From the NCBI RefSeq assembly GCF_024623185.1, contig NZ_JANJZK010000004.1, positions 62,001 through 126,000 on the forward strand: a DNA stretch of 64,000 bases, in the 5' to 3' direction. A program made the translations under genes and the position numbers. The stretch comes from Anaerofustis stercorihominis (GTDB lineage Bacteria > Bacillota > Clostridia > Eubacteriales > Anaerofustaceae). Of this stretch, positions 44,623 to 53,683 are shown piece by piece; the stretch's first letter is position 1; the number at the start of each line of letters is the position of its first letter. The notes beneath the pieces were generated by a model. It saw only the letters and a program-made list of their open reading frames with translations, ran no database searches and was not told the origin of the DNA.

Positions 44623-44858
44623 TATTATCCTCCTAATTTTTTCTACTATTATTTTGTTTACTTAGACCCAAATTTATACTTTCTTTTTAAATTTAAAATC
44701 AATTTATATTTTTTTTATAGAATTTTTATTATTTTTAAATGTTAAATTATAACTGGATATAGATAAAATCTATTTCTAAATGATAATTATTGTATTTACT
44801 TATAACAAAATATTTGATACCATTAAATTTAACTTAATTCAGTTAGGAGAAATGAAAT

Positions 44859-46145
44859 ATGGATATAAAAAATAAAAAACAAGGAACTAAATGTGTTCAG
44901 GGCGGATACCAGCCTAAAAGCGGTGAACCCAGAATACTACCTATAATACAGTCAACGACCTTTAAATATGGTACAAGCGAAGAAATGGGAAAACTTTTCG
45001 ATCTCGAAGCCGAAGGTTATTTTTACACTCGTCTTCAAAATCCAACAAATGATATGGTGGCTCAAAAAATTTGTGAACTTGAAGGAGGCGAAGCTGCCAT
45101 GCTTACTTCTTCCGGTCAGGCTGCAAATTTCTATGCGGTCATGAATATTGCCGAAGCGGGAGACCATATTATTTGTTCATCTGCTGTTTATGGAGGTACA
45201 TATAACCTTTATGCTCATACCATAAGGAAAATGGGCGTTGAGTGTACTTTTGTAGACCCGGATATAACTAAAGAAGAACTTGGTAAAGCATTTAAAGAAA
45301 ATACTAAAGCAGTCGTTGGAGAATCTATCGCAAATCCGGCACTTGTAGTATTGGATATAGCGAAATTTGCTGAGGCGGCACATGAGCACGGAGTTCCGCT
45401 TATTATTGATAATACTTTTCCAACACCTATCAACTGCCGTCCTTTTGAATGGGGTGCGGATATAGTAACACACTCAACCACTAAGTATATGGACGGTCAT
45501 GCTACAAGTGTAGGCGGATGTATAGTTGACAGCGGAAATTTTGATTGGGATGTTTATAAAGCTAAATTCCCGGGACTTACAACTCCGGATCCTACATATC
45601 ACGGACTTATTTATACCGAGAGATTTGGAAAGAAGGCTTATATAACTAAGGCAACTGCACAGTTGATGCGTGACCTCGGTTCAATTCAGTCTCCTGAAAA
45701 TGCTTTTCTTTTAAATATAGGACTTGAAACACTTCATTTAAGAATGAAGAGACACTGTGAAAATGCACTGGCAATCGCTGAATTTTTATCTAATCATGAA
45801 AAAGTAGCATGGGTCAATTATGCTGGACTTAAGGGTAATAAGTACTATGAATTAGCTAAAAAATATATGCCTGAGGGTACATGCGGAGTGATATCATTTG
45901 GCTTAAAAGGCGGAAGGGATGCTTCAGTTAAAATGATGGATAATCTGGAACTTACCGCTATTGTAACCCATGTTGCAGACGCCAGAACTTCGGTGCTTCA
46001 TCCTGCAAGTCATACTCATCGTCAAATGAATGATCAGGAATTGATTGAAGCAGGTGTTCAGCCTGATTTAATCAGACTGTCCGTAGGTATAGAAGACGTA
46101 GAAGATATCAAGGCAGATTTAGCAAAAGCTCTTGAATTGGTTTAG
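44859..46145 (+). CDS. metY: O-acetylhomoserine sulfhydrylase
   Basis: A 428-residue PLP enzyme of the Cys/Met metabolism family. K209 in THSTTKYMDGH forms the aldimine. MLTSSGQAANF and IIDNTFPTPINCRPFEWGAD are hallmark segments. The length and the long insert before IYTERFGKKAYI favour O-acetylhomoserine sulfhydrylase over cystathionine or methionine gamma-lyase. It makes homocysteine from O-acetylhomoserine and sulfide. The downstream metA supplies its substrate. No SAM riboswitch was seen in the 236-base leader region. Confidence 0.92.
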   Translation: MDIKNKKQGTKCVQGGYQPKSGEPRILPIIQSTTFKYGTSEEMGKLFDLEAEGYFYTRLQNPTNDMVAQKICELEGGEAAMLTSSGQAANFYAVMNIAEAGDHIICSSAVYGGTYNLYAHTIRKMGVECTFVDPDITKEELGKAFKENTKAVVGESIANPALVVLDIAKFAEAAHEHGVPLIIDNTFPTPINCRPFEWGADIVTHSTTKYMDGHATSVGGCIVDSGNFDWDVYKAKFPGLTTPDPTYHGLIYTERFGKKAYITKATAQLMRDLGSIQSPENAFLLNIGLETLHLRMKRHCENALAIAEFLSNHEKVAWVNYAGLKGNKYYELAKKYMPEGTCGVISFGLKGGRDASVKMMDNLELTAIVTHVADARTSVLHPASHTHRQMNDQELIEAGVQPDLIRLSVGIEDVEDIKADLAKALELV

Positions 46146-46279
46146 TCAAATGGAATAAATATGATAAGCAGCAGTTTTAGAAATAATATCGGAAGTTATT
46201 CTTGGATTATTACTTGGAATATTTATTAAGAAGAAATTAAAGAGATATTAATTTTAGTAGTAGAAAAGAGGATTGAATT

Positions 46280-47224
46280 ATGGCTGTTATAATACCAAAA
46301 GATTTGCCTGCATCTAAGCAGCTTGATAGAGAAAATATCTTTGTTATGCATGAAGAGAGAGCCAAAAGCCAGGATATAAGACCTCTTGAACTTGCAATAG
46401 TAAATTTGATGCCCACGAAAATCGTTACAGAAACACAGTTACTTAGGCTTATAAGTAACACTGCACTTCAAGTCAAAGTAGATTTGATTAATATGAAATC
46501 TCATACCAGTAAAAATACATCACATAATCACTTAAAAGCCTTTTATAAGAATTTCGATGATATAAAACATAAGAAATACGATGGTATGATTATAACGGGC
46601 GCTCCTGTTGAAAAATTGGAGTTTGACGATGTAAATTACTGGGAAGAACTTCAGGAAATATTTGATTTTGCAGATAAGAACGTTTTTTCTACCATGTTTA
46701 TTTGCTGGGGAGCACAGGCTGCATTAAATCATTACTATGGAATAGATAAAAAAGATTTGCCTGAAAAAATGTTTGGAGTATTTGAACATAAAATAGTCAG
46801 AAGAAGACCTATAGTAAGAGGTTTTGATGATGTTTTTTATGCACCTCATTCAAGACATACTCAGTGCAGGATCAAAGATATTAAAAAAATAGATGATTTG
46901 GAAATAGTTGCTTCAAGCAGAGAAGCAGGAGCATACTTATTGGTCAGTAAAGATCAGAGAAAAATTTTTGTATTTGGGCACAGTGAATATGATCCCAATA
47001 CATTAAAAAAAGAATATGAACGTGATAAGGCAAAAGGACTTAATCCCAAAGTTCCAAAAAATTATTTTCCAAATGATGATGATACAAAAAAACCTATAGT
47101 AAGATGGAAAGCTCACGGAAATTTATTATTTTCAAATTGGCTTAACTATCATGTTTACCAGACAACACCGTTTGATCTTGAAAAATTAAATCAAATAGAT
47201 AAAGAATTCGGAGTAGACGAATAA
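46280..47224 (+). CDS. metA: Homoserine O-acetyltransferase (MetA family)
   Basis: A 314-residue MetA. C142 in [11 protein letters not shown] is the nucleophile, and NLMPTK and HSRHTQ are conserved. Position 111 is glutamate (ITGAPVEKL); in this family glutamate there goes with acetyl-CoA and glycine with succinyl-CoA, so the acetyl donor is likely. This fits the O-acetylhomoserine sulfhydrylase encoded just upstream. The gap between the two is 134 bases and contains no terminator, so they may be co-transcribed. Confidence 0.95.
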   Translation: MAVIIPKDLPASKQLDRENIFVMHEERAKSQDIRPLELAIVNLMPTKIVTETQLLRLISNTALQVKVDLINMKSHTSKNTSHNHLKAFYKNFDDIKHKKYDGMIITGAPVEKLEFDDVNYWEELQEIFDFADKNVFSTMFICWGAQAALNHYYGIDKKDLPEKMFGVFEHKIVRRRPIVRGFDDVFYAPHSRHTQCRIKDIKKIDDLEIVASSREAGAYLLVSKDQRKIFVFGHSEYDPNTLKKEYERDKAKGLNPKVPKNYFPNDDDTKKPIVRWKAHGNLLFSNWLNYHVYQTTPFDLEKLNQIDKEFGVDE

Positions 47225-47231
47225 ATAAAAA

Positions 47232-47264
47232 TAAAAAACGACCGATATAGGTCGTTTTTTATTT
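47232..47264 (+). terminator. Terminator of metA
   Basis: AAAAACGACC-GATATA-GGTCGTTTTT hairpin with a T-rich tail, seven bases after the stop. Confidence 0.85.
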
Positions 47265-47322
47265 TTGTTGTGAGAGAAATCAAAAGTCTGAGGGGTTTAA
47301 CTTTTGTTCTTCCAAATCTATG

Positions 47323-47493
47323 CTAATCAGATATTGAGCAAGTTTTAACTACTTTTGCTATTCCCTTTTCATTTAAAGAAATTACTTTAAATTTATTAGA
47401 ACTTACAACTATTTCGGAAAAACAGTTGCTGCAAAAATATTTTTTTCTGCCAATTTTTCCCATATCTTTATTTGAACAGTAAGGACATTTCAT
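47323..47493 (-). CDS. Small zinc-ribbon protein (56 residues)
   Basis: A 56-residue frame starting MKCPYCSNKDMGKIGRKKYF and continuing CSNCFSE: two CXXC pairs (C3, C6 and C21, C24) 14 residues apart, a classic zinc ribbon. The remainder is KVISLNEKGIAKVVKTC. AAGGAG lies ten bases before the ATG, which supports it being real despite its size. It is divergent from the response regulator at 47638. Function unknown; it may bind nucleic acid or a protein partner. Confidence 0.75.
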   Translation of the reverse strand: MKCPYCSNKDMGKIGRKKYFCSNCFSEIVVSSNKFKVISLNEKGIAKVVKTCSISD

Positions 47494-47582
47494 ATTAAAA
47501 ACACTCCTTTTTTCCTTATGATTAAGAAGTATATTCGCCGAACCTTTAAATTACCTTAAAAAATTAAAAATATCAAAAAAAA

Positions 47583-47611
47583 TTGTTTATTTTTATCTAA
47601 TGAACTATAAT
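47583..47611 (+). promoter_or_regulatory. Promoter of the two-component/pcrA operon
   Basis: TTGTTT (47583-47588), a 17-base spacer and TATAAT (47606-47611), 26 bases before the response-regulator start codon; GAAAGGAATTG is the ribosome site. Confidence 0.65.
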
Positions 47612-47637
47612 ATATAAAACAGAAAGGAATTGATATT

Positions 47638-48318
47638 ATGAGAGTACTTATTATAGAAGATGAAGTTAATTTAGCCCTTCCTCTTGTAGCACTTTTAGAG
47701 AAAAATAAAATACTTGCAGATACTGTCGCTGACGGGACATCCGGATTGATGTTAGCCAGAAAACCTGTTTACGATGTTATCGTTCTTGATATAATGTTAC
47801 CTGAGATAGACGGGCTTACCATACTCAAGATTTTAAGAGAAGAACATAATAATACACCGATACTTCTTTTAACTGCTCTGGATAATATTGATGACAGAGT
47901 CAGGGGACTTAATCTCGGTGCGGATGATTACCTTACAAAACCTTTTGATACAAAAGAATTAATCGCAAGAATCAAGGCTTTATCAAGAAGAGGCTCGGGG
48001 AGTATCACCGAAGAGGTGCTTCATATCGGTAACGTAAGTTTGAATGTCAATAATGCTTCTTTAAGTATCGGGGACAGAGAGGAAACTTTAACAAAAAAAG
48101 AAGCTAATCTGCTTGAAACTTTAATGAAAAACAAGGATAATGTACTTTCTAAAGATTATATTTTGGATAAAGTATGGGGTATTGACAGTTATGCAATAGA
48201 TAACAGCGTTGAAATATATATACATTATTTAAGGAAAAAATTAGGCAGTGATGCAGATGTTAAAATAGTCACAAACAGAGGACTTGGATATACTTTAAAG
48301 GAAAAGGATAATGCTTAA
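47638..48318 (+). CDS. OmpR-family response regulator
   Basis: A 226-residue regulator with the phosphorylated D51 (VIVLDIMLPEIDG), switch T in LLLTALD and the lysine in YLTKPF. A winged helix follows (LTKKEANLLETLMKNKDNVLSKDYILDKVWG). It resembles regulators of cell-envelope or cation stress, but the signal is not readable. It overlaps the sensor kinase by eight bases. Confidence 0.95.
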   Translation: MRVLIIEDEVNLALPLVALLEKNKILADTVADGTSGLMLARKPVYDVIVLDIMLPEIDGLTILKILREEHNNTPILLLTALDNIDDRVRGLNLGADDYLTKPFDTKELIARIKALSRRGSGSITEEVLHIGNVSLNVNNASLSIGDREETLTKKEANLLETLMKNKDNVLSKDYILDKVWGIDSYAIDNSVEIYIHYLRKKLGSDADVKIVTNRGLGYTLKEKDNA

Positions 48319-49654
48319 TAAGATAAAAAATAAACTTATTTTAACGAATACTTTTGTTTTATTAGTCATCTTGATTATGGTGACTTCTTTTATTTATGTA
48401 TTTTCTTCTTATTCTTTTTCAAATACTTCGGATAATGAACTATTAAATCTTGTATATCAGTCAAAGCGATTTTCAAAGAGTAATTTTAAGAGTATTGAAA
48501 ATGATTTATCCTATAATCAGGAACTGAGTTACTTTAAAGAAAAATTAAGCAATGAAAAATGCAAATTGATATTTTTTAACAATGAACTTAAACCTATTTT
48601 TTCTTCTGGTAAATTTAAAATCAGCAAAAAAAAATTAGGAAAAATCGCTACGCTTTATTTTGCTGATGTCAATTCGTCTCATACCGAGGTCAAAGAGCAG
48701 GATGGAAGATATGTCTTTTCCGATTATGAAGACAGCAAAATATCATACAGAACTTGTACTACTCTTATTACAGATAATGACGGGAATATGCAGCTTATCC
48801 TAATTGCAGAAGATAACAGGGCGGAAAATGCCACTTTAAATACTCTTTTATATATATTGGCACTAACTGTTATTTTCGGTGTTGTCGCGTCTCTTCTCGG
48901 AGGTTTTTATACTGCCGATAAAGCTCTGGTTCCAATAAAAGAAAATATGGATAATCAAAGACAGTTTATCGCGGATGCTTCACATGAGCTTAGAACACCT
49001 ATTGCGGTAATAAAAACAAATCTTGAATTGATTGAGTCTAATGAAGACGAAACGGTCAAATCCCAGGAAGTATGGATAGATTATGCTAAAAGTGAAATTA
49101 AAAGAATGGATAAAATGGTGGGAGATTTACTAATATTATCTAAAGCTGATTTAAATGAAATACCTTTTAATAATAAAGAACATGATATAGTTCACCTTAT
49201 AAAAGAAGCAATCGAAAAAATCGAACCTATTGCCGTAAAGCGAGAGATAAGAGTTTATATGGCTTGTCCATACAACAGAGTAAAAACAAATATAGACGAA
49301 GATAAATTTACTCAGCTATTAATGATACTTCTTGATAATGCAATAAAGTATTCTGAAGATAAAACTCAGATCATGATTACTGTTAAAGTCAATTTAAGTA
49401 AAAATAATGTAGTAATCAAAGTAAAAGATCAAGGTATAGGAATGAAGAAAGATGAGATAGAAAAGGTATTTACAAGATTTTATCGAGTAGATAAAGCAAG
49501 GAGCAGAAGAGAAAACGGAAGCGGACTTGGACTTCCCATCGCAAAATGGATAGTGGAAAAGTTAAACGGAACTATTAATATAGAAAGCATTGAAGATAAA
49601 GGAACTGATGTTATAATAGCTTTACCTTTAATTTCATATGAGGAGACAGAATAA
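48311..49654 (+). CDS. Sensor histidine kinase
   Basis: A 447-residue kinase with spans at about residues 10-34 and 178-200 and an extracellular sensor region of about 145 residues between them. The phospho-acceptor is H225 (ADASHELRTPIAV). The ATPase domain has the N box DNAIKYS, DQGIGM, a TRFYRVDKARSRRENGSGLGL lid and GTDVIIALPL. It partners the overlapping response regulator. Its stop overlaps the pcrA start (TAATG), an unusual link to a DNA helicase. Confidence 0.94.
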   Translation: MLNKIKNKLILTNTFVLLVILIMVTSFIYVFSSYSFSNTSDNELLNLVYQSKRFSKSNFKSIENDLSYNQELSYFKEKLSNEKCKLIFFNNELKPIFSSGKFKISKKKLGKIATLYFADVNSSHTEVKEQDGRYVFSDYEDSKISYRTCTTLITDNDGNMQLILIAEDNRAENATLNTLLYILALTVIFGVVASLLGGFYTADKALVPIKENMDNQRQFIADASHELRTPIAVIKTNLELIESNEDETVKSQEVWIDYAKSEIKRMDKMVGDLLILSKADLNEIPFNNKEHDIVHLIKEAIEKIEPIAVKREIRVYMACPYNRVKTNIDEDKFTQLLMILLDNAIKYSEDKTQIMITVKVNLSKNNVVIKVKDQGIGMKKDEIEKVFTRFYRVDKARSRRENGSGLGLPIAKWIVEKLNGTINIESIEDKGTDVIIALPLISYEETE

Positions 49655-51879
49655 TGGATTTACTAAGTATGTTAAATGAAAAACAACAGGAGGCTGTCAC
49701 ATGTGTGGACGGTCCTCTTTTGATACTCGCAGGTGCGGGAAGCGGTAAGACGAGGACGATAATACATAGAATAGCTTACATAATTGAAAATGGTTATGCA
49801 AAGCCTTGGGAGATACTTGCGCTTACCTTTACTAATAAAGCAGCGGGAGAAATGAGAGAAAGAATAGACAGTATGGGGATACCTTTTACATCCGATATTT
49901 GGATGGGTACCTTTCATTCCATTTGTGCAAGGATATTAAGGATAGAAGGACACAATTTGGGATTTACAAGTAATTTTTCTATCTATGACGACGATGATAC
50001 AAAAAGATTAGTTAAATCAATATTAAAGGATTTGGATATTTCGGATAAAGAATTTCCTGTTGAAGGTGTCAAATCACAAATATCTTTACTTAAAAATAAT
50101 TTGGAAACCAGTGATGATTACCTTGAAGAACACGATGATTTTGAAGGAGGATATACCGAAGCTAAGATAGCTCAGGTTTATGCCGAGTATCAAAAGAGAT
50201 TATTAAGTAACAATGCGATGGATTTTGATGATTTACTGCTTAATATGAATATATTATTTGCAAAATGTCCTGAAGTGCTTAATAAATATAAAAACAGATT
50301 TAAATACATATTGGTAGATGAGTATCAGGATACCAACCTTTCTCAGTATGCTATAGTAAGCAAACTTGCAGAGGATCACAGAAATATATGTGTCTGCGGT
50401 GATGATGACCAAAGTATATATGGCTGGAGAGGAGCGTCTATCAGAAATATTTTAGAGTTTGAAGAAGACTTTGAGGATGCGACGGTCATAAGACTTGAAC
50501 AGAATTACAGGTGCACACAAAATATTTTGAATGCGGCAAATGGTGTAATAGAGCATAATCAAAGAAGAATGGGTAAGACATTATTTACGGATAATGACGA
50601 AGGAGAAAAAATAAAGTATTTGAATGCAAACAGTGACCTCGAAGAATCGTCGCTTATTTCCAGGGAAATATTTTGCTTGAATGAATATCACGATATACCA
50701 TACAGCGATATAGCCATACTATATAGGACTAATGCTCAGTCTCGTATACTTGAAGAAGGACTCATGAGAAGGAATATACCTTATCAAATCGTTGCGGGAA
50801 CGAAGTTCTATGACCGTATGGAAATCAAAGATATCCTTGCTTATTTAAAACTCATAGTCAACCCTCAGGATGATCTTGCTTTAATAAGAGTGATAAATAC
50901 GCCCAAAAGGGGTATAGGTCCCGCAAGCGTGGAAAAAATCAAAGATTATGCCTTTATGAAGGGTATATCTATGTATGAAGTAATAAAAGATATAGATTCT
51001 TCGCCTTTGTTTAAAGGAGCCATAAAAGAAAAGCTTATGAATTTTAGGGATACTATAGAAGAAATCAGAAGGCTTCCCGAGAATAACGGACTTATGGACA
51101 TAGTAATAAACACTATTCATTTAAGCGGATATGAAGAAATGCTTAAAGAAGGTAAAGTAGAAAATTCTTCAAACAGACTTGAAAACCTTGATGAACTTGT
51201 AAATGCCGCAGGAGATTTTGAAAGTAACGAAGAAGAAAATACATTGGAAGCATTTCTGGAAAATGCGGCTTTGGTCGCCGGAGTTGATTCATATGATGAA
51301 GATAGTTCAAAAGTATTATTGATGACTTTACATAATGCAAAAGGTCTTGAATTCAACATCGTATTTATGCCGGGCATGGAAGAAAATCTCTTTCCTACGT
51401 ACAGAGCCGTGAATGAAGACAGCGAAATGGAAGAAGAGAGAAGACTTTGCTATGTTGGTATAACGAGAGCCAGAAAACAGCTTTACATGTCTTCCGCAGA
51501 AAGCAGAAGAGTTTACGGAAGAAACGAATTCAGAAATCCTTCAAGGTTTTTACTCGAAGTTCCCGATGATTTGATTGAAGGAACAAATTTTATCAAAGAA
51601 AATAGTAAAGAAAAAGAACTCTTAAAAAGTTCAATTAAAAGAATATATGACCCATATAAACAATCTCCTAAAAAGGCAGAAAATCTATTTAAGCAGAACA
51701 ACAATCTTTCTGATGTTGACTTAAACCCGGGAGATAAAATAGATCACAACGCTTGGGGTATAGGTACTGTAGTGGGAGTTGACGGTAGTGGTGAAGATGC
51801 AAAAGTAACCGCAGCCTTTCCTGAAATTGGTATAAAGAAATTTATGGCGGGTATAGCCAAATTTAAAAAAGTTCAGTAA
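49654..51879 (+). CDS. pcrA: DNA helicase PcrA/UvrD
   Basis: A 741-residue superfamily 1A helicase. Motif I is AGAGSGKTRT (30-39), Ia TFTNKAAGEM, II VDEYQDT, III CGDDDQSIYGWRGA, IV LEQNYRC, V MTLHNAKGLEF and VI YVGITRARK. The C-terminal 60 residues hold the Tudor-like RNA-polymerase-binding fold (DKIDHNAWGIGTVVGVDG). It unwinds DNA in repair and rolling-circle replication and helps clear transcription. It is usually followed by ligA; here ligA is absent and the gene is coupled to a two-component system. Confidence 0.97.
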   Translation: MDLLSMLNEKQQEAVTCVDGPLLILAGAGSGKTRTIIHRIAYIIENGYAKPWEILALTFTNKAAGEMRERIDSMGIPFTSDIWMGTFHSICARILRIEGHNLGFTSNFSIYDDDDTKRLVKSILKDLDISDKEFPVEGVKSQISLLKNNLETSDDYLEEHDDFEGGYTEAKIAQVYAEYQKRLLSNNAMDFDDLLLNMNILFAKCPEVLNKYKNRFKYILVDEYQDTNLSQYAIVSKLAEDHRNICVCGDDDQSIYGWRGASIRNILEFEEDFEDATVIRLEQNYRCTQNILNAANGVIEHNQRRMGKTLFTDNDEGEKIKYLNANSDLEESSLISREIFCLNEYHDIPYSDIAILYRTNAQSRILEEGLMRRNIPYQIVAGTKFYDRMEIKDILAYLKLIVNPQDDLALIRVINTPKRGIGPASVEKIKDYAFMKGISMYEVIKDIDSSPLFKGAIKEKLMNFRDTIEEIRRLPENNGLMDIVINTIHLSGYEEMLKEGKVENSSNRLENLDELVNAAGDFESNEEENTLEAFLENAALVAGVDSYDEDSSKVLLMTLHNAKGLEFNIVFMPGMEENLFPTYRAVNEDSEMEEERRLCYVGITRARKQLYMSSAESRRVYGRNEFRNPSRFLLEVPDDLIEGTNFIKENSKEKELLKSSIKRIYDPYKQSPKKAENLFKQNNNLSDVDLNPGDKIDHNAWGIGTVVGVDGSGEDAKVTAAFPEIGIKKFMAGIAKFKKVQ

Positions 51880-51886
51880 TATATAT

Positions 51887-51931
51887 AAAACCATATTTTA
51901 AACTCTTTAGGGTTTTAGTATGGTTTTTTTA
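51887..51931 (+). terminator. Terminator of pcrA
   Basis: AAACCATA...AAACTC pairs with GGGTTT...TATGGTTT across a short loop, followed by seven T. Confidence 0.72.
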
Positions 51932-51993
51932 TATACAAAAATCTATGATTATTGTAAAATTATATAGAAAAAGTAAAAATTTTCTTTTAAAAG

Positions 51994-52022
51994 TGTCACA
52001 ATTTAAGATAAAAAGAGTCTAA
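51994..52022 (+). promoter_or_regulatory. ECF-type promoter of the sigma factor gene
   Basis: TGTCACA (51994-52000), 16 bases, then GTCTAA (52017-52022), 21 bases before the sigma-factor start. TGTCACA-N16-(C)GTC is the published autoregulated promoter pattern of the ECF41 group of sigma factors. No sigma-A boxes were evident at this position, so the sigma factor probably transcribes its own gene. Confidence 0.65.
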
Positions 52023-52043
52023 CTATATGAAAGGAGGAACGAA

Positions 52044-52880
52044 ATGGAAAATAAAGAGATCAATAAATTTATATCGTTAGCTGTCGAGGGAAACAGCGAA
52101 GCTTTAGAAAAAGTTTTATCTGAAATAAATGATTTTATATTCAATCTTTCCCTTAGAATGCTGGGGACGATACATGATGCAGAAGACGCTACTCAGGAAA
52201 TACTAATAAAAGTCATGTTAAATCTATCTTCGTTTAAAAAAGAGTCCGCATTTAGAACTTGGGTATATAAAATCGCGGTTAACTATTTATTTGATTATAA
52301 AAAATCCATGTTTTATAAATATCCTTTAAGTTTTGAATATTATGCAGATGATATCAAAGCCGGATATATTGATGATGAAGATATTTTTGAAGGAGATAAA
52401 AATGAGCTGTCAAAAGAGCTTAAATTATCGTGTACCAATGTAATGCTCCAGTGTCTGGACGCTAAAAGCAGATGTGTTTTTATTATCGGGACTATGTTCG
52501 GTGTCGATAGTAAAACAGCGGGAGAAATATTGGATATGACACCTGAGAATTATAGGCAGATACTTCATCGTGCACGAAAGAAAATGGCTAAGTTTTTAAG
52601 TGAATACTGCGGATTGAGCGGGACCGGATTGTGTAATTGTAAAAAAAGAATTGGTTATGCAGTATCTCAGCATAGATTAGATCCTAAGGACCTCGAGTAT
52701 TCAAAACTTGAAATATTGGATGAAGATATATTGGAAGATTACATGAAATCAATGGAAGCTTTTGATGAAAAAATTACAGTTTTTGAAGATTTACCAAAAT
52801 ATAACTCCAATATAAATATGAAATCTTTCATTAACGATTTAGTTACCTCAAAACATATGAAAAAAATTAAAGAATACTAG
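52044..52880 (+). CDS. ECF-type RNA polymerase sigma factor with C-terminal extension
   Basis: A 278-residue sigma-70 family factor. Region 2 is at residues about 30-95 (LRMLGTIHDAEDATQEILIKVM and FRTWVYKIAVNYLFD). Region 4 is at about 125-185 (SRCVFIIGTMFGVDSKTAGEILDMTPENYRQILHRARKKM). It then has about 90 extra residues with a CX7CXC cluster (C189, C197, C199). No anti-sigma gene is adjacent, so the extension may serve as the internal control, as in other ECFs with C-terminal domains. An ECF-type promoter lies just upstream, and DUF2461 follows by 11 bases. AAAGGAGG is the ribosome site. Confidence 0.88.
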   Translation: MENKEINKFISLAVEGNSEALEKVLSEINDFIFNLSLRMLGTIHDAEDATQEILIKVMLNLSSFKKESAFRTWVYKIAVNYLFDYKKSMFYKYPLSFEYYADDIKAGYIDDEDIFEGDKNELSKELKLSCTNVMLQCLDAKSRCVFIIGTMFGVDSKTAGEILDMTPENYRQILHRARKKMAKFLSEYCGLSGTGLCNCKKRIGYAVSQHRLDPKDLEYSKLEILDEDILEDYMKSMEAFDEKITVFEDLPKYNSNINMKSFINDLVTSKHMKKIKEY

Positions 52881-52891
52881 GAGAATAAAAA

Positions 52892-53578
52892 ATGATAGAC
52901 ACTAAGAAAATTTTAAACTTTATAAAAGAACTTAAAGAAAACAATAACAAAGAATGGTATCATGCACATAAAGAAGAGAGACTTAAAGCCAATATCGAAT
53001 TTGAAAAATTAATACAAGAATTGATAATCGAAATAGGTAAATTTGATGAAAGTGTTTTAAATAATAATCCGAAGGATCTGACATTTAAAATGGTGAGAGA
53101 TACTAGATTTAGTAAAGATAAGTCTCCATATAATCCTGTATTCAGAGCACATATTTCATCGAGAGGGAAGCTTCCCATTCCTGTCGGATATTATATTTAC
53201 ATAGGTTGTGACAATACTACATTTTTAGGCGGCGGATTGTTTGCTGATATGTTTAAAGACGCTATCAACATGGTAAGAAGCTATATAGATAAAAACGGAA
53301 AAGAATTAGATGAAATAATAAACGACCCCGGTTTTAAAAATAATTTTGAAATGTGCGGAGTAAAACTTAAAAATGTACCCGCAGGTTATGATAAAGAACA
53401 TCCTTACGGAGAATTTCTTAAACATAAAAGCTGGTTTATAGAATACCCTATAAGTGACAAAGACTTCATGGACAGTGAAGCATTTATAAAGAATGCAGCA
53501 GAAACATTTAAACTGATGAAGCCTTTTAATGATTATTTAAATAAAGCATTGGTCGATTTTGAAATGCCAAAAAGATAA
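52892..53578 (+). CDS. DUF2461 domain protein
   Basis: A 228-residue cytoplasmic protein of the DUF2461 (TIGR02453) family. The conserved ELKENNNKEWYHAHKEE start, FKMVRDTRFSKDKSPYNP and the glycine-rich FLGGGLF segment are visible. Function unknown. It lies 11 bases after the ECF sigma gene on the same strand, so it is likely co-transcribed and a member of that sigma factor's regulon. A shared terminator ends the unit. Confidence 0.92.
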   Translation: MIDTKKILNFIKELKENNNKEWYHAHKEERLKANIEFEKLIQELIIEIGKFDESVLNNNPKDLTFKMVRDTRFSKDKSPYNPVFRAHISSRGKLPIPVGYYIYIGCDNTTFLGGGLFADMFKDAINMVRSYIDKNGKELDEIINDPGFKNNFEMCGVKLKNVPAGYDKEHPYGEFLKHKSWFIEYPISDKDFMDSEAFIKNAAETFKLMKPFNDYLNKALVDFEMPKR

Positions 53579-53639
53579 ATATTTACTGATTTTATTATTT
53601 ATAAATCTATTATTCAATTTTAAATATAAATATAATTAA

Positions 53640-53668
53640 AAAAAGAACTCAATATGAGTTCTTTTTTA
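53640..53668. terminator. Bidirectional terminator
   Basis: AAAAGAACTC-AATAT-GAGTTCTTTT between the DUF2461 gene and the convergent amidohydrolase gene, T-rich on both sides. Confidence 0.83.
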
Positions 53669-53683
53669 TAAGTTAATTATATA

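Noticed and set aside
44623-44858. Possible SAM riboswitch before metY
   Set aside because: No S-box core, kink-turn motif or terminator/antiterminator pair could be found; the leader is plain AT-rich sequence.
46146-46279. Short hydrophobic frame (EVILGLLLGIFIKKKLKRY) between metY and metA
   Set aside because: It is under 30 codons, has no start codon or ribosome site, and is more likely chance or a very old remnant.
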